64,000 nt of DNA from Diacronema lutheri. Its lineage: Eukaryota > Haptophyta > Pavlovophyceae > Pavlovales > Pavlovaceae. The notes beneath the pieces are model-generated. The model worked only from the letters and a program-made list of their open reading frames with translations, made no database searches and had not been told where the DNA came from. Made by a program: the position numbers and the translations under genes. The stretch covers positions 310,001 to 374,000 of the forward strand of contig JAGTXO010000032.1 of NCBI GenBank assembly GCA_019448385.1, written 5' to 3'. Positions 39,928 to 54,252 of this stretch are shown in pieces. Position 1 is the stretch's first letter; each line of letters opens with the position of its first letter.

Positions 39928-42900
39928 ATGGGCGAGTCCATCCGCGTCTTCGTGCGCGTACGCCCGCCGATCGGCTCGGAGCTGGCGCTCGAGCCCGCAG
40001 TCGCGGTGGTCGATGAGCGCACGCTCGTCATCACGCGCGGCCGGTCGACGCACACCGCACGGTTCAACGGCGTCCTCGGCGTGGACGCGACGCAGCGCGA
40101 CGTGTTTGCGCGCGTGCGCGACACGGCCGCGGCGGTGATGGACGGGTTCAACGCGACGATCTTTGCATACGGGCAGACGGGCTCGGGCAAGACGCACACG
40201 ATGCAGGGCGCCGGCGCCGCGCCGAGCGGCGCGCGGATGCTCTTGCCCCCGCCTGCCGCCGCGCACGCCGGTGTGGACGATGCGCACGGCGAGCTGGGCG
40301 TGCTGCCGCGCATCGTCTCCGAGCTGTTTGCGTTGGCCGCGCAGCGCGCGGGCAGCGCGCGCGTGCTTGTGTCCGTGTCGTACATCCAGATCTACAACGA
40401 GACGCTGCAGGACCTGCTCTGGGCGCCCGTGCACGCGGCGCACGCGGCCGTCGGCGCGGCGGGCGCGGCCGGCGCGCGGCCGCTCGCGCCGCCGCCGCTC
40501 TCGCTCAAGGCGGACCCGGCGACGGGCGAAGTGGTGGTAACGAACGTGCTCGAAATCCCGTGCGCCAGCGCCGTCGAGCTCCTCGAGCTCGTCGGCAAGG
40601 CCGCGTCCGCGCGCGCGACACGCGCGACGCGGATGAACGAGGCTTCTTCTCGCTCGCACGCCATCGTGCAGCTCATCGCCGAGCAGCGGCCGCTCGGCGC
40701 GGCGGGCGGCGAGGCGGGCGCGCAGCCGCGCGCCAAGCGCGCCAAGCTCAATCTCGTCGACCTCGCCGGCTCCGAGCGGCCGCACAAGCAGCTGGCGCTC
40801 GGCGCCGGCGGCGCGGACGGGCCCGGCTCGGCGTGCGCGGCGGAGGCGCGCGCGGGTTCGGCTGCGTTCCGCGAGGCGACGTCGATCAACACGTCGCTGC
40901 TCGCGCTGTCCAACTGCATCTCGGCGCTCGCACACCGCGGCCGCTCCCACGTGCCGTACCGCGATTCGTCACTCACGCGGCTCCTGCAGGACGCGCTTGG
41001 CGGCAACTCGCTTACGACCGTGCTCGCAACCGTCTCGCCCGCGCCCGGCTCGGCGGACGAGACGGTCGCGACGCTCAAGTTTGCCGACCGCGCGCGCAAC
41101 GTGCTGCAGCACGCCATCGCCAACGAGGTGGTCGTCGCCGATTCGCTGCGCACGCAGCGCCGCCGCTTTGACGCGTACGCCGCGCGGCTCGTTGCGCAGA
41201 TCGACGAGCTCAAGCGCGCGGCGCGCCACACGGCGGCCGCCGCGCGGCTGGGCGAATCGGGCGCGGCGGCCGACGTCACGCTGCGCGCGCGGCTCAACGC
41301 GATCGTCGGCGAGAACGACGAGCTCAAGGCGCACGCCGCCTCGCTGCAGGCTGAGCTATCCAACGCACACGCCGCTCTGAGCAAGGAGCGCACGCGCCAC
41401 GCCACCGTGCACGCTCAGCTGCGCGCGCTCGCCGCCGCCGCGCTCGCGCCGAGCGGCGCGGGCGCGCCGCCGGACCGCGCGGCGGTCGCATCAATGAACC
41501 TCCTCCTCCGGCAGCTCACACACGGCACGGGCGCGAGCGGCGACGACGGCGGCGACGGCGGCGGAGGCGGCGTGGGCGCGGCCGGCGACGGCGACGCGCG
41601 GCCGGCGACGGCGGCCGCGGCCGTGCCGAACGCACACACGCGCGCGAGCGGCGGGGCCGGCGCGCTGCGCGGCGCGCTCGCGACCAGCGCCAGCGCATGG
41701 GCGGACGATTCGCCGCCGCTCGCGACGCCGCTTAAACCACCAGCCTGTCGGCGAAACGGCGGCCAATGGGCCCTGCCCGCCGCCGCCACGCCCGCCGCCG
41801 CGCCGCCCAGTATGGCGGAGTTGGACGCGCTCGCCATCGCGCGCGCGCGCCGGCCGGGCAGCGCGCAGGCGATGGCGGGCGGCGGCGGGCGTGCACCCGA
41901 CGCGTTCGCGCGCACGAGCTCGGGCCAGCCGATTCTGCCGCTGCGCCACTCGAGGCCGGTGTCGCGGCCGCCGGCGACGCCACCGCCACCGCCACCGCCA
42001 CCACCGCCGCCGCCGCCGCCGAGCGGCGAGTGCGCGCGCGCTGCGTCGCGCGCGGTGGCTGCGCCGCGCGCGGCGGGCGGCGTGGACGGGCGGAGCGTGC
42101 TCAGCGCGCAGCTGGACGAGCTGTCGGCCTTCCAGGCGCAGCTTGAGCGGCTGCGCGCGCAGGGGCACGAGGTCGAGTCGCTCCTCGCGCAGATGCGCGG
42201 TGGCACGCTCGGGCTGCGAGGTGGTGACGGCGATGGCGTTGCGATGGCCGATGGCGGTGGGAGGCACGGGCACGGGCACGGGCACGGGCACGGGCAGGAG
42301 CAGGGGCACGGGCACGGGCACGGGCAGGGCCCGCGCGATCAGTTGCCTTACGCGCTGCCGCCGGCGCGCGAGCCGGCACCGCTTGCGGTGCTGCACGCGC
42401 CTCGCCCCGCGATTCGCGTCAGGCCGTTCGACGGCACGCCCGCATCTGCGCCTGCACCCGCCGAAGCTTGCGCAGGCGGCAAAGGGTTAGGGGCGGGAAA
42501 AGCGGCTTGCGCAGGCGGTGCTGCAGCTGCCGCACGGCGCGATGCACGTTGGGCTACGGCTCAGCCCGCCGGTAGTCACGCGTGGTCGGTCACCGGCCCG
42601 CCGCCGCCGCCGAGCCACGACGCCGGCGCGCTCGCCGACGCGTACACGACGACACGCGTCGTCACGCCGCCCCGGCCGCGTTCGCGCGCGCGCGGGTCAG
42701 CGCACGATGCGCGCGCGCGGTCGGGCGGCGACATGTGGCGCGCTCCGGTACGTGGCGATCCGGCGGGCGCCGTCACGCCCCGCGTGGCGGCGGCGCGTTC
42801 AACGCACTCGCAGCAGGCGCTCATCGAGGTGAGCATAGAGGCGATGCTCGCCGGCCGGCTGCACCGCGCCAAGCCGCGCGCCGTCGAGCCGCCCGCGCGC

Positions 42901-43032
42901 GCGGCCGGCGGCAGCGCTCTGCGCGACGGCGCGGGCAGCCGTGTCTTCGTCCTCGGCTCGTCGGCGAGCAGCACGCGCGTGCGGCATTTGCAGGCCGTGC
43001 TCGCGAGCAGGCAGCAGGCGACCGGCTGGTAG
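39928..43032 (+). CDS. Kinesin with N-terminal motor, 1034 aa
   Basis: Microtubule motor. The motor domain fills about residues 1-400: MGESIRVFVRVRPP, P-loop YGQTGSGKTHTM, switch I MNEASSRSHAIVQL, switch II LNLVDLAGSERP, and VPYRDSSLTRLLQDALGGNS. The DATQRDVFARV and single-block layout are closest to kinesin-12/KIF15-like sequences, but the subfamily is uncertain. A short coiled coil (IDELKRAARHTAAAARL, ENDELKAHAASLQAEL) follows. The remaining half is low complexity, with a Pro run, and GH dipeptide repeats near nt 42262-42335. Single exon. Confidence 0.9.
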   Translation: MGESIRVFVRVRPPIGSELALEPAVAVVDERTLVITRGRSTHTARFNGVLGVDATQRDVFARVRDTAAAVMDGFNATIFAYGQTGSGKTHTMQGAGAAPSGARMLLPPPAAAHAGVDDAHGELGVLPRIVSELFALAAQRAGSARVLVSVSYIQIYNETLQDLLWAPVHAAHAAVGAAGAAGARPLAPPPLSLKADPATGEVVVTNVLEIPCASAVELLELVGKAASARATRATRMNEASSRSHAIVQLIAEQRPLGAAGGEAGAQPRAKRAKLNLVDLAGSERPHKQLALGAGGADGPGSACAAEARAGSAAFREATSINTSLLALSNCISALAHRGRSHVPYRDSSLTRLLQDALGGNSLTTVLATVSPAPGSADETVATLKFADRARNVLQHAIANEVVVADSLRTQRRRFDAYAARLVAQIDELKRAARHTAAAARLGESGAAADVTLRARLNAIVGENDELKAHAASLQAELSNAHAALSKERTRHATVHAQLRALAAAALAPSGAGAPPDRAAVASMNLLLRQLTHGTGASGDDGGDGGGGGVGAAGDGDARPATAAAAVPNAHTRASGGAGALRGALATSASAWADDSPPLATPLKPPACRRNGGQWALPAAATPAAAPPSMAELDALAIARARRPGSAQAMAGGGGRAPDAFARTSSGQPILPLRHSRPVSRPPATPPPPPPPPPPPPPPSGECARAASRAVAAPRAAGGVDGRSVLSAQLDELSAFQAQLERLRAQGHEVESLLAQMRGGTLGLRGGDGDGVAMADGGGRHGHGHGHGHGQEQGHGHGHGQGPRDQLPYALPPAREPAPLAVLHAPRPAIRVRPFDGTPASAPAPAEACAGGKGLGAGKAACAGGAAAAARRDARWATAQPAGSHAWSVTGPPPPPSHDAGALADAYTTTRVVTPPRPRSRARGSAHDARARSGGDMWRAPVRGDPAGAVTPRVAAARSTHSQQALIEVSIEAMLAGRLHRAKPRAVEPPARAAGGSALRDGAGSRVFVLGSSASSTRVRHLQAVLASRQQATGW

Positions 43033-43108
43033 CGTGAGTGCGTGACTCGCGAGTCGTGACGACTGCTGGCCTACCCGCGTGACAAGCGTCACCAAAAGAA
43101 GTGGGGTG

Positions 43109-44783
43109 ATGGCGCGAGAGCCGGCCAAACCAGGTGCGCCTACTTTTCTGGTGGAGCGCCAGAGCGGAGGGGCGGCGCCGAGCGCACCGGCGCAGGCCCA
43201 CTTGCTCGCAACCAAGCCGCATTACGCCTCGTCATCCTCGCCGCCGCCGCGCGACGCCGCCGGTGGCGGCCATCCTATCGACGAGCTGCTGCAGCGCGTC
43301 TCGCCGGCGCTCGCGGCGGCCGACTGGCTCGCGGGCCGGCTCGAGCCGTGCATCGGCCGGCAGCTGGTGCGCGTGCGGACGCCGTCGTCCGTCTTTGCCG
43401 CGCGCGAGTCCGTCCGCCGCGTCGAAGGCGACGAGTTTGCCGCGCGCGAGGGCGTGCACGTCGCGCTCGCGTTTGAGATGCTCGCCGACGAGGTGCGGCG
43501 CGCGCCGATCAACCTGGCGGGTCGGCTGTACATCCAGCAGCTGTTCGAGAAGTCGGCGCGAACGCGCCAGCTCGTCTACGCGCACATCGCGCGCAACCCG
43601 TCCGTCGCGCACGTGCGCGTGCGCTCGCCCGTGTTCGTGGTCGGGCTGCCGCGCACGGGCTCGACGCACCTGCAGGCGCTGCTCTCAGCGGACGCGCGCT
43701 CGGAAAGCCTGCGGCTGTACGAGATGCTCGTGCCGCTGCCACCCTGCGCGCCCGGCTCGGCGCGCGCGCGCGCGCGCGCCGCCCGTCTTGGCGCGCAGAA
43801 GCGGCTGATGGATGTACTCGCGCCGGGCTGGAACTGGCGAAACGACCGTTTCCACCACACGCTCATGGACGCGCCCGAGGAGGAGGCGGTGCTGCTCGCG
43901 GGGTGCGGCGTGTCGATGATGCCGTACGTCTGCCTCGGCGGCGTCGGCACCGCGTACGAGGCCGCGCACGCCGACGCGTCGAGCAAGCGTGCTACGTTTC
44001 GCTTCCTTCGCCGCTTTCTGCAGCTCGCGAGCGGCGCGCGGCGCGGCGCGGGCGCGGGGGCGGACGGCGTGGAGTGCCGGTGGGTGCTCAAGTCGCACTA
44101 CAACGCGCTGTGGACCGACGCGCTGCTCGCCGAGTTCCCCGACGCCAAGCTGATCATCACCGTGCGCGAGCCGCTGCAGGTCGTCCAATCATTCATCTCA
44201 TATTCGATTGCAAACCTCTCATTCGTCGCGCAGCATGGCGACGGCGAGCGCGTGAGCGCGGCGCGCGGCGTGCCACGCGCGCGCGGAGCGAGGCGGCGTG
44301 CGATGCCACGGGAGGCGCGCGCGTGCGGCGCGCGGCCGCGTGAGGGCGCACGCGCGGGTGGGCGCGGCGCCCACGCCCGCGCCCTTAACCGTACGCCCGC
44401 GCCTGCGGCCGCGCGCCGCACGCTCGCAGCTCGCGCGCGCGCATGCGCACGCCGCGTACCGCTACCTCGTGGCCAACGCGAACGCGCTCGTCAAACTGCG
44501 CCGGCAGACGCGCGCCTCGTGCGCCAACCGGCTGTGTGTGGTGCAGTACGACGAGCTCGTGGAGCAGCCCGTCACCGTCCTGCGCGCCATCTACGGCCAG
44601 CTCGACCTGCCGCTCACCGACGAGGCGCTCGAGCGCGCGGGCCGTTACGTCGACGCGAGCCCGCAGCACGGGCGCGGCCGGCCGATCAAGGCCGCACTGA
44701 GCGACGTCGGCCTCAGCCGCGAGCAGATCGACGCGGACTTTGCCGAGTACCGCGCGGAGCTCATGCCGCACGGCGCGCGCTGA
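43109..44783 (+). CDS. Sulfotransferase family protein, 2 exons, 498 aa
   Basis: PAPS-dependent sulfotransferase of the Sulfotransfer_3 type. Exons are 43109-44251 and 44430-44783 (499 codons, donor GCGC/GTGAGC). The 5'-PSB loop is SPVFVVGLPRTGSTHLQALL near residue 175, and the 3'-PB element is KLIITVREPLQVVQSFISY near 350. The C-terminal block CVVQYDELVEQPVTVLRAIY with GRPIKAALSDVGLSREQI also matches the family. The start is the first ATG (MAREPAKPGAP); there is no clear signal peptide. It may act on small molecules, lipids or glycans. Confidence 0.88.
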
Positions 44784-44855
44784 GCCGCTGCGCGTCTTCC
44801 ACGGCCGCCGCGGCCTAGATTCTGGGCCGGCTACTGAACCACCAGCGGGCTGCAG

Positions 44856-44881
44856 CCCCCCCCCCCCCCCCCCCCCCCCCC
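44856..44881. repeat. C-homopolymer between convergent genes
   Basis: About 26 C in a row separate the stop codons of the sulfotransferase (+) and the SRR1-domain gene (-). It is not part of an intron. Confidence 0.9.
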
Positions 44882-44891
44882 TAGGGTCGCG

Positions 44892-45869
44892 TCAAGCTCT
44901 GTGCTGATCGGCCGCCGCGGCTTCTCTACCGGCACCGCACGCGCGCGCGCCGCTCCGCTCGCCGCTGCTGCTGCCGCCGTCGCCGCCGGCCGCCTCACCG
45001 CCGTCGCGAAATGCGTGCAGGCTGAGGTTGTTAAACGCACCGCTCGGTGAGAGTGAGTCCGCGATGGGCGCCTCGCGCACGCGTCGTTCGGCAACAGCCG
45101 CGTCGATCTCGGGCGTGGGCTGCGCGCGCCGCCGCTCGGCCGATCGTTCGGCGTAGGCGCCAAAGCTGTTGCCGAGCACCCACACGTTGCGCAGGCTGCC
45201 GCGCCGGCCGTTCGCGCGCACGACCGCCTCGTAGAGCGGCGCGTCGCAGTGCGGCATGTAGAAGAGCGTGCGCAACGCGCCGACCTCGTGGCACACGTCG
45301 GCGGCGGGCAGGACCGCCAGCCCAAGCGCGCGCACGATGGCCGCGTCCGCGTCGCTCAGCACGGGGTCGAAGACAGCCGCCAAGAGGGGCGGCTGCGCAG
45401 CGGCGACGAGGCTCGCTGGCGGCGAGCGCGGGCGCAGGCGTGCGGCGGCCGCCTGTTCGCTCGAGCTAGCGCCGTTCGCCGAGCCGGCCGCACACGCGGG
45501 CGTGGCCGCCGGCGCGCCGGCCCGCGGCGGCGGCGGCGGATCGTCGGCGAGGAGGAGGAGGAGGAGGGCGAGCTGGTAGCGCGAGATGCGCGAGGCAGAG
45601 GGGCTGCCGAGGCCGTAGCAGACGATCCGCTCGGGGCGCATATCTAGCGCCGCCGCGGCCACACAGACGCTTGCCAACGTCGCCGACGCGCGCAGCTCCT
45701 CCGCGCACGCGCGCACAAGCTCCGCGACGCGCGCCACGTCGCGTGCGGCGAGCGGCGCGTTGGGTGCGCCGACGAGGTCGACGGCGCGCGCGAGCGCGAT
45801 GGCGGACGGCGCTGCACGTGCGCACGCCCTACTCCCGCGCTTGACGAGCGTGAAGCCGCCCTCCTCCAT
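44892..45869 (-). CDS. SRR1-domain protein, 325 aa
   Basis: Homologue of plant/animal SRR1, linked to circadian and light signalling or haem regulation; its biochemical role is unsettled. Family blocks: ERIVCYGLGSPSASRISRYQ near residue 80, AAVFDPVLSDADAAIVRALG, CHEVGALRTLFYMPHCDAPL, and RNVWVLGNSFGAY. The ATG at 45869 (MEEGGFTLVKRG) fits homologues, whereas 44 further upstream codons are Arg-rich and unlikely. A Pro/Ala-rich insertion splits the domain. Single exon; divergent from the CDK-C gene by 207 bp. Confidence 0.85.
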   Translation of the reverse strand: MEEGGFTLVKRGSRACARAAPSAIALARAVDLVGAPNAPLAARDVARVAELVRACAEELRASATLASVCVAAAALDMRPERIVCYGLGSPSASRISRYQLALLLLLLADDPPPPPRAGAPAATPACAAGSANGASSSEQAAAARLRPRSPPASLVAAAQPPLLAAVFDPVLSDADAAIVRALGLAVLPAADVCHEVGALRTLFYMPHCDAPLYEAVVRANGRRGSLRNVWVLGNSFGAYAERSAERRRAQPTPEIDAAVAERRVREAPIADSLSPSGAFNNLSLHAFRDGGEAAGGDGGSSSGERSGARACGAGREAAAADQHRA

Positions 45870-46076
45870 CACCTCGGTTTCGGCGGCAACTCGAAGGCTC
45901 GCGCCCCCGCCATTCTTGGTCGTGTGTCCGCTTTGCAGGGCGAGCTGCCTGCCCGAGCGCGCCACTTGCCAGCGCCTTGCGTAGCGGACGAGGCGAGCCA
46001 ACCCGCAGTCGCGCGGCGGCAGCTCCTTCCCTGCGCGTGATTATCGTCTCCGCGCTGCGCGCCGTCGGCCTGCACG

Positions 46077-49463
<3,387 letters not shown>

Positions 49464-49774
49464 TCGGGGCGTGCCAATGCCACGTGGCGTGTGCGACTGT
49501 GAGTCAGTGTGAGTCAGTGAGTGTAGCTGTGCCCGCGGGCAATGGCACGGCTGCTCGTGGGCGGAGGCGCGTGGAGCAATGCTGCCGCAGAAGGGCCGTC
49601 GCTTGCCCACGAACGGCGCCGCCCTCGGTGGTGGCAAGCAGCAACGCGGCCAGCCGACCAGCCCGCGACCAGCGTGCAGCACAAGCACCACAAGCACGCC
49701 GCTGCCCGAACTTTCGCAAGACGTGCAGGCACGGACGGAAAAGGTGAGGGAGGAAAGTTGGCGCGCTTTTGGCC
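49464..49774. other. Spacer between CDK-C and fucokinase genes
   Basis: These 311 bp separate two plus-strand genes. A short TGTGAGTCAG doublet lies at about 49498-49517. No gene is seen; the fucokinase promoter presumably lies here. Confidence 0.5.
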
Positions 49775-51827
49775 ATGCTGCGCACGTCCCCGCTCGGCGA
49801 CGGCGACGGCGCGCGCGGCGGCGAGCGCCAGCTCCCGCTCGCGTTCGACGTGGTCGTCGTCGTCTGCCCGGCGGGGCTGGGCCGCGCCTTCGAGCGCGAG
49901 CTCGCCCGACGCGCACCCGCGCTCGCCGGTCGGCTCGTCGTGTCGCCGTGGGCGGACGCGCCGCCGTCGGGCGTCGTGCCCGACGGAGGCGGCGGACTGC
50001 TCGCGGGGCTGTACGCGGCGACGGAGGCGCTCTCGGCGCGCGAGGGGCGTGGCGCGCTCTCCGCCGAGGTGTGGAGCTCGCCGCACGGCTTGGCCCACAC
50101 GTCGGCGCTCGTCATCGACGCGAGCGCGAGCTGCGACGCGCACCCCGCGCTGCCGGCCGCGCTCGTGCCGTGGGGCGAGCATGGTCTCGACGGGCTCGAC
50201 CACGCGCTGTGCGCGGCGGCGCAGCTGTGGCCGCGCCCGCCCGCCGGAGCGGCGCTCATCTCCGCCGACGAGTGCCTCACCCTCGCCGTCGGCGCTGCGG
50301 CGCGCGCGCCGCGCTGGGACGAGTCTGGCGCGACCGACTTGACCCTCGTCGCGCTCTGCGCCAGCTCGACAGGCGCGCCCGCGCCGGCGCCTGCACCGGC
50401 GTACGCGCTCGTCAGCCTGCCGCCGGCCGACGCGCCGCTCGCGTCCGCCGCCGAGCCCGGCGCCGCCGAGCAGCGCCGTCTGGGCGCAGCGCTCTCGCGC
50501 GCGGCAGTGACGGGCGATCTTGTCAGCGTGACGAGCGTCACCTCGTCACGCGATGGCGGCGTCTGGCCGCCGAGCGCCGGGTTGGCGGGCTCGTCGTCGT
50601 CCACCGCGCACGCGACGCCGCTCAGCTGCGCGCTGCCCGCCGCAAGCGCCGCACTTGTCTCGCCGGCGCTGTGCGCGGCGCTGTGCGCGGCGCTCGACGA
50701 GTCGCGCCTCGACGCGTCGTGCGCGCGCGGCTGGGACTGTGGCAGCGTGCCCGTCCGCCTCGAGCTGCTCGCCGACGTGTGCGCGGCGGCGTGCCGCGCG
50801 GGGCGCGCCGCGCGGCGCGGCCGCGCCGAGGCGCGCGCGGCCGACGGCTGGCGGGCGGACGCGGCGGCGGCGGCAGCGCGCGCGTTCGACGGCGCGAGCG
50901 GCGCCGAGGCGCGCGCGCGCGGCGCGCTCGAGGCGGCGTTTGGCGCGATGGGCGGCGCGGCGCCGCCCACCGTTGCCGCGGTCATGTGCACGGGCACGCT
51001 CACGCGCCTCGCGGTGCTCAGCGCCGCGGAGTTTGCGGCGGCTGCGTGCGCCGCGGCGGGCGGCAGCGGCGGTGGCGGCGGTGGTGGCGGTGGCGGTGGC
51101 GTCGGTGGCGGCGGCGGCCACGCGGTCGCGCCGTGCTCCGAGCTGGCGGCCGGCGGAAGCGCGGGGGCGGGCTCCGCCACCTTCTTCTCGTCGCTCGGCG
51201 CGCCCGGCTGGGCAATCGGTAGCGGCGCGCTCGTGTGCGGCGCACGCACGCACCCGCCGCCGCCGCCGCCGCGCGCGCCCGCCGCTTCGCCCGGCGCGCG
51301 GCCGCACGGCGCGCGCGGCGCGTCGGTGGCCGGCCCGCCGCTGCGCGTGCCGAGCGGGTGCGCGCTGTGGGAGGTGGCACTCTCCGCCGCCGGGCTCGAC
51401 GACGCGGGCGGGCACGAGCCGCGCGGCGTGGCGGTGGCGGAGGCGCAGCACGTCGCTGCGCACGCGACGGCGGTTGGCGCGGTGGGCGCGCCGCGCGTCC
51501 GCCTCCTCTGCGCGGTGAGCGACGTGCTCGACGCGCGGTACGGCGCTGAAGGGGGCGCGGGCGCGCAGAGGCCGCGCGCGGACGGCGCGCGGGCGGGCGG
51601 CGCGCGGGCGGGCGGCACGTTCTGCGGCGTGCCGTGGGCGCAATGGTTGCGTGCGACCGGCGTCAACGCGGCGGATCTGTGGCCGGCGCCGCGCGGGGGC
51701 GCGGGCGCGTCGTTTGACGAAGGCGGCGCGGAGTGCGACGTGCGCAGCTTGCGCACGGCGCGGCTCTTCCCCGTCTGGCTCGCCGACGCGGCCGACGACG
51801 ACGACGACGACGATGGCGGCGATGGTG

Positions 51828-51859
<32 letters not shown>

Positions 51860-53135
51860 GCGCCGGCGGAGGCCGGCGCGCCCGCGCGCGGCGCGGACGG
51901 GCTCGTGGCGCGCGCGCTCTCCGCGCAGGGCGAGGGCACATTCGCTGCGCAGCTCCTCGCCGCAAAGCCGCGCGGGCCGCACCCATCGCAGCCGCAGCCG
52001 CAGCCGCAGCCGGCGGCAGCGCCAGCGTCCCTCGCCGCAGCGGCGGCCGGCGCGCGCGTGCCGGCGCCGGCGGCCGCCGCACAGCCGTCGGCCGCGCACG
52101 TGGCCGGCGAGTTCGCCACGTGGGCGACGGGCGGCGGCGCGCCGCCCACGGCCGCGCAGCGCGACGCGTGGCGCGCGTGCGCGCGCGTGTCGATGGCCGA
52201 CGCGGCGCGCGCGGCCGACGTGGCGGCCGAGGGAAGGTGGCGCGCGGCGCTCGGCACGCGCGCGGCGCTCGGCGCGCTCGCCGCCGGCACCGCGCCCGGC
52301 TGTCGCGCGCCGCTCGGCCAGGCGGCGCGCGCGTGCGCGCGCGGCGCGCGCGGCGCGCGCGACGCGGCCGCCGCGCTGCTCGATGCGCGCGCCGAGTTTG
52401 CGCCTTTTGGCGCGCTGCCGCGGCTGCTCACGGCTGTGGCGGAGTTGCTCGCCGCGGCGGCGGGCGGCGGCGTCGCCGCGCGCTCGGGCAGCGCGCGCGC
52501 ACCCGCGTGGGCGGCCGCCGCGGCCGAGCTCGCCGCCGCCGCAGAGGCCGCCTTCCGCACGCGCGCCGGCGACGTGCCCAACCTTGGCCTCGGCGGTCTT
52601 CTCAGCGTCGGGGAGGCCGCGGCGCGCGCGGACGCGGCGGCGGCCGCGCGCGCCGGCGCATCGCGCGGCGGCGCGCCCGCGCCCGCGCCCACGCCCGCGC
52701 CCACGCCCGCGCCCGCGCCCACGCCCGCGCTCGCGCTTGCCACGGCGCAGCGCGCGCTGCTCGCGCTGCGTGCGCTTCGCGCGCTGCGGCTGCGCGCGTT
52801 CGCTGTCGGTGCGCGCGCCGAGCTCGTGCGCGCTGCGCGGCATTATGAGGCGGCGGCGGGCGCCGTCGTCGAGGGCGCGGTGATGGCCGCGAACGTCGTC
52901 ATCGGGCGCGCGCCGCTCGCGCCGGCGGGCTGGGCGGTGGTGGTGCGCGCGCCCGCTCGGGTCGACCTCGCGGGTGGCTGGTCAGACACGCCGCCGCTCT
53001 GCTGGGAGGCGGGCGCGGGCGGCGCGGTCGTCAACGTGGCGCTCGCCATCGACGGCGCGTTGCCGCTCTGCGCGCGCGCGCGCCGGGTGCGCGAGCCGTG
53101 CGTTGCGCTCGTGGATGGCGGTGAGGGCGAGTGGC

Positions 53136-53167
<32 letters not shown>

Positions 53168-54100
53168 CGTCGCGACGCCACCGTTGCTGTCGTCGTGCTG
53201 ACCGAGCTTGCCGAGCTGCGCGCGTGCGCCGACCCGACGGCGCCGTGTGCGCTGCTGCGAGCCGCGCTTCTCTCGTGCGGCGCGCTGCGATCCGACGCCG
53301 CCGCGCCGCCGCTGCGCGAGCAGCTGCGCCTTTTGGGCGGCGGCGTTGAGGTGAGCGTCACGTCGACGCTGCCACGCGGCTCCGGGCTGGGCGCATCGTC
53401 TATTTTGGGCGCGGCGGCGATCGCGGCGCTCGGCGCGGCCTTTGGCCTGTCGCTCGACGGGCAATCCCTCATGCACGCGACGCTGCAGCTCGAACAGCGC
53501 CTCTCAGCGCGTGGCGGCTGGCAGGACCAGGTGGGTGGTGCGTACCCCGGCGTGAAGCTGGGCACGTGCGCGCCGCTCGCGCCGCCGTCCGTCGACGTGC
53601 GCATCCTGCCCCTCACCGCCGGTGCGCGCGAGGCGCTCGACCGCCATCTCTGCCTCGCGTACACGGGCCGCACGCGGCTGGCGCGTGGCCTCCTGCAGGC
53701 GGTGCTGCGCGCGTGGCACGGCGGCTCGGACGAGGTGTTGAGCGTGCTCGACGAGTTGGTGGGCGGCGCGCGCGAGATGGCGGTGGCGCTCGAGGCGGCC
53801 GACATGGTCTCCGCCGGGCGCTGCCTCGACCGGTACTGGCGCCTCAAGCGCGCGCTCTGCGCGGACGCCGAGCCGCCCGCCGTCTCGCGGATGCTCGCCG
53901 CCGCCCGCCCGCTCGTGCACGGCGCCGCGCTCGCCGGCGCGGGCGGGGGTGGCTTCCTCGTGATGATCAGCCGCGAGCCCAACGCGCACGCCGCGCTCGC
54001 GGCCGCGCTCGCGCCCGAGGGCGCCGTGGTGCACGCGGCGAGCGTCGTGCACGCGCACGGGCTCGTCATGACGCACGAGCCAGACCCCGGGAACGGGTGA
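49775..54100 (+). CDS. L-fucokinase (FCSK/FKGP-type), single exon, 1441 aa
   Basis: Enzyme of the fucose salvage route, phosphorylating L-fucose and, in bifunctional plant forms, also making GDP-fucose. The N-terminal two thirds match the fucokinase/pyrophosphorylase domain (VPWAQWLRATGVNAADLWP, SLRTARLFPVWLAD). The C-terminal GHMP kinase spans about residues 1055-1441: PARVDLAGGWSDTPPLCW, the phosphate loop LPRGSGLGASSILGAA, GGWQDQVGGAYPGVKLG, and the third motif AGAGGGGFLVM. The kinase site looks complete. The N-terminal GGATLNAL-like motif is degenerate (DGGGGLLAGLYAA), so pyrophosphorylase activity is doubtful. At 1441 aa it exceeds the human (1084) and plant (about 1055) proteins because of Gly-, Asp- and Ala-rich insertions. 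The start is the ATG at 49775. Confidence 0.9.
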
Positions 54101-54252
54101 GGCGTTGTCGTCGGCCTACTTCGCTGCGGCGTGCGGTCACGGCCGAGCGGGTGGCCTTTGCCGCGGATCGGCGGTCACTGAAGGAGTGTGTGACGCCGCC
54201 GCTGGGATGCCATCTGACTGGCACGCACAACCTGCCCGCCCGCGCGACCGCC

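Noticed and set aside
49504-52743. 1079-codon open frame on the minus strand opposite the fucokinase
   Set aside because: It is the antisense shadow of a very GC-rich coding exon; the plus strand has clear fucokinase motifs and the minus frame is only Ala/Ser/Pro-rich.
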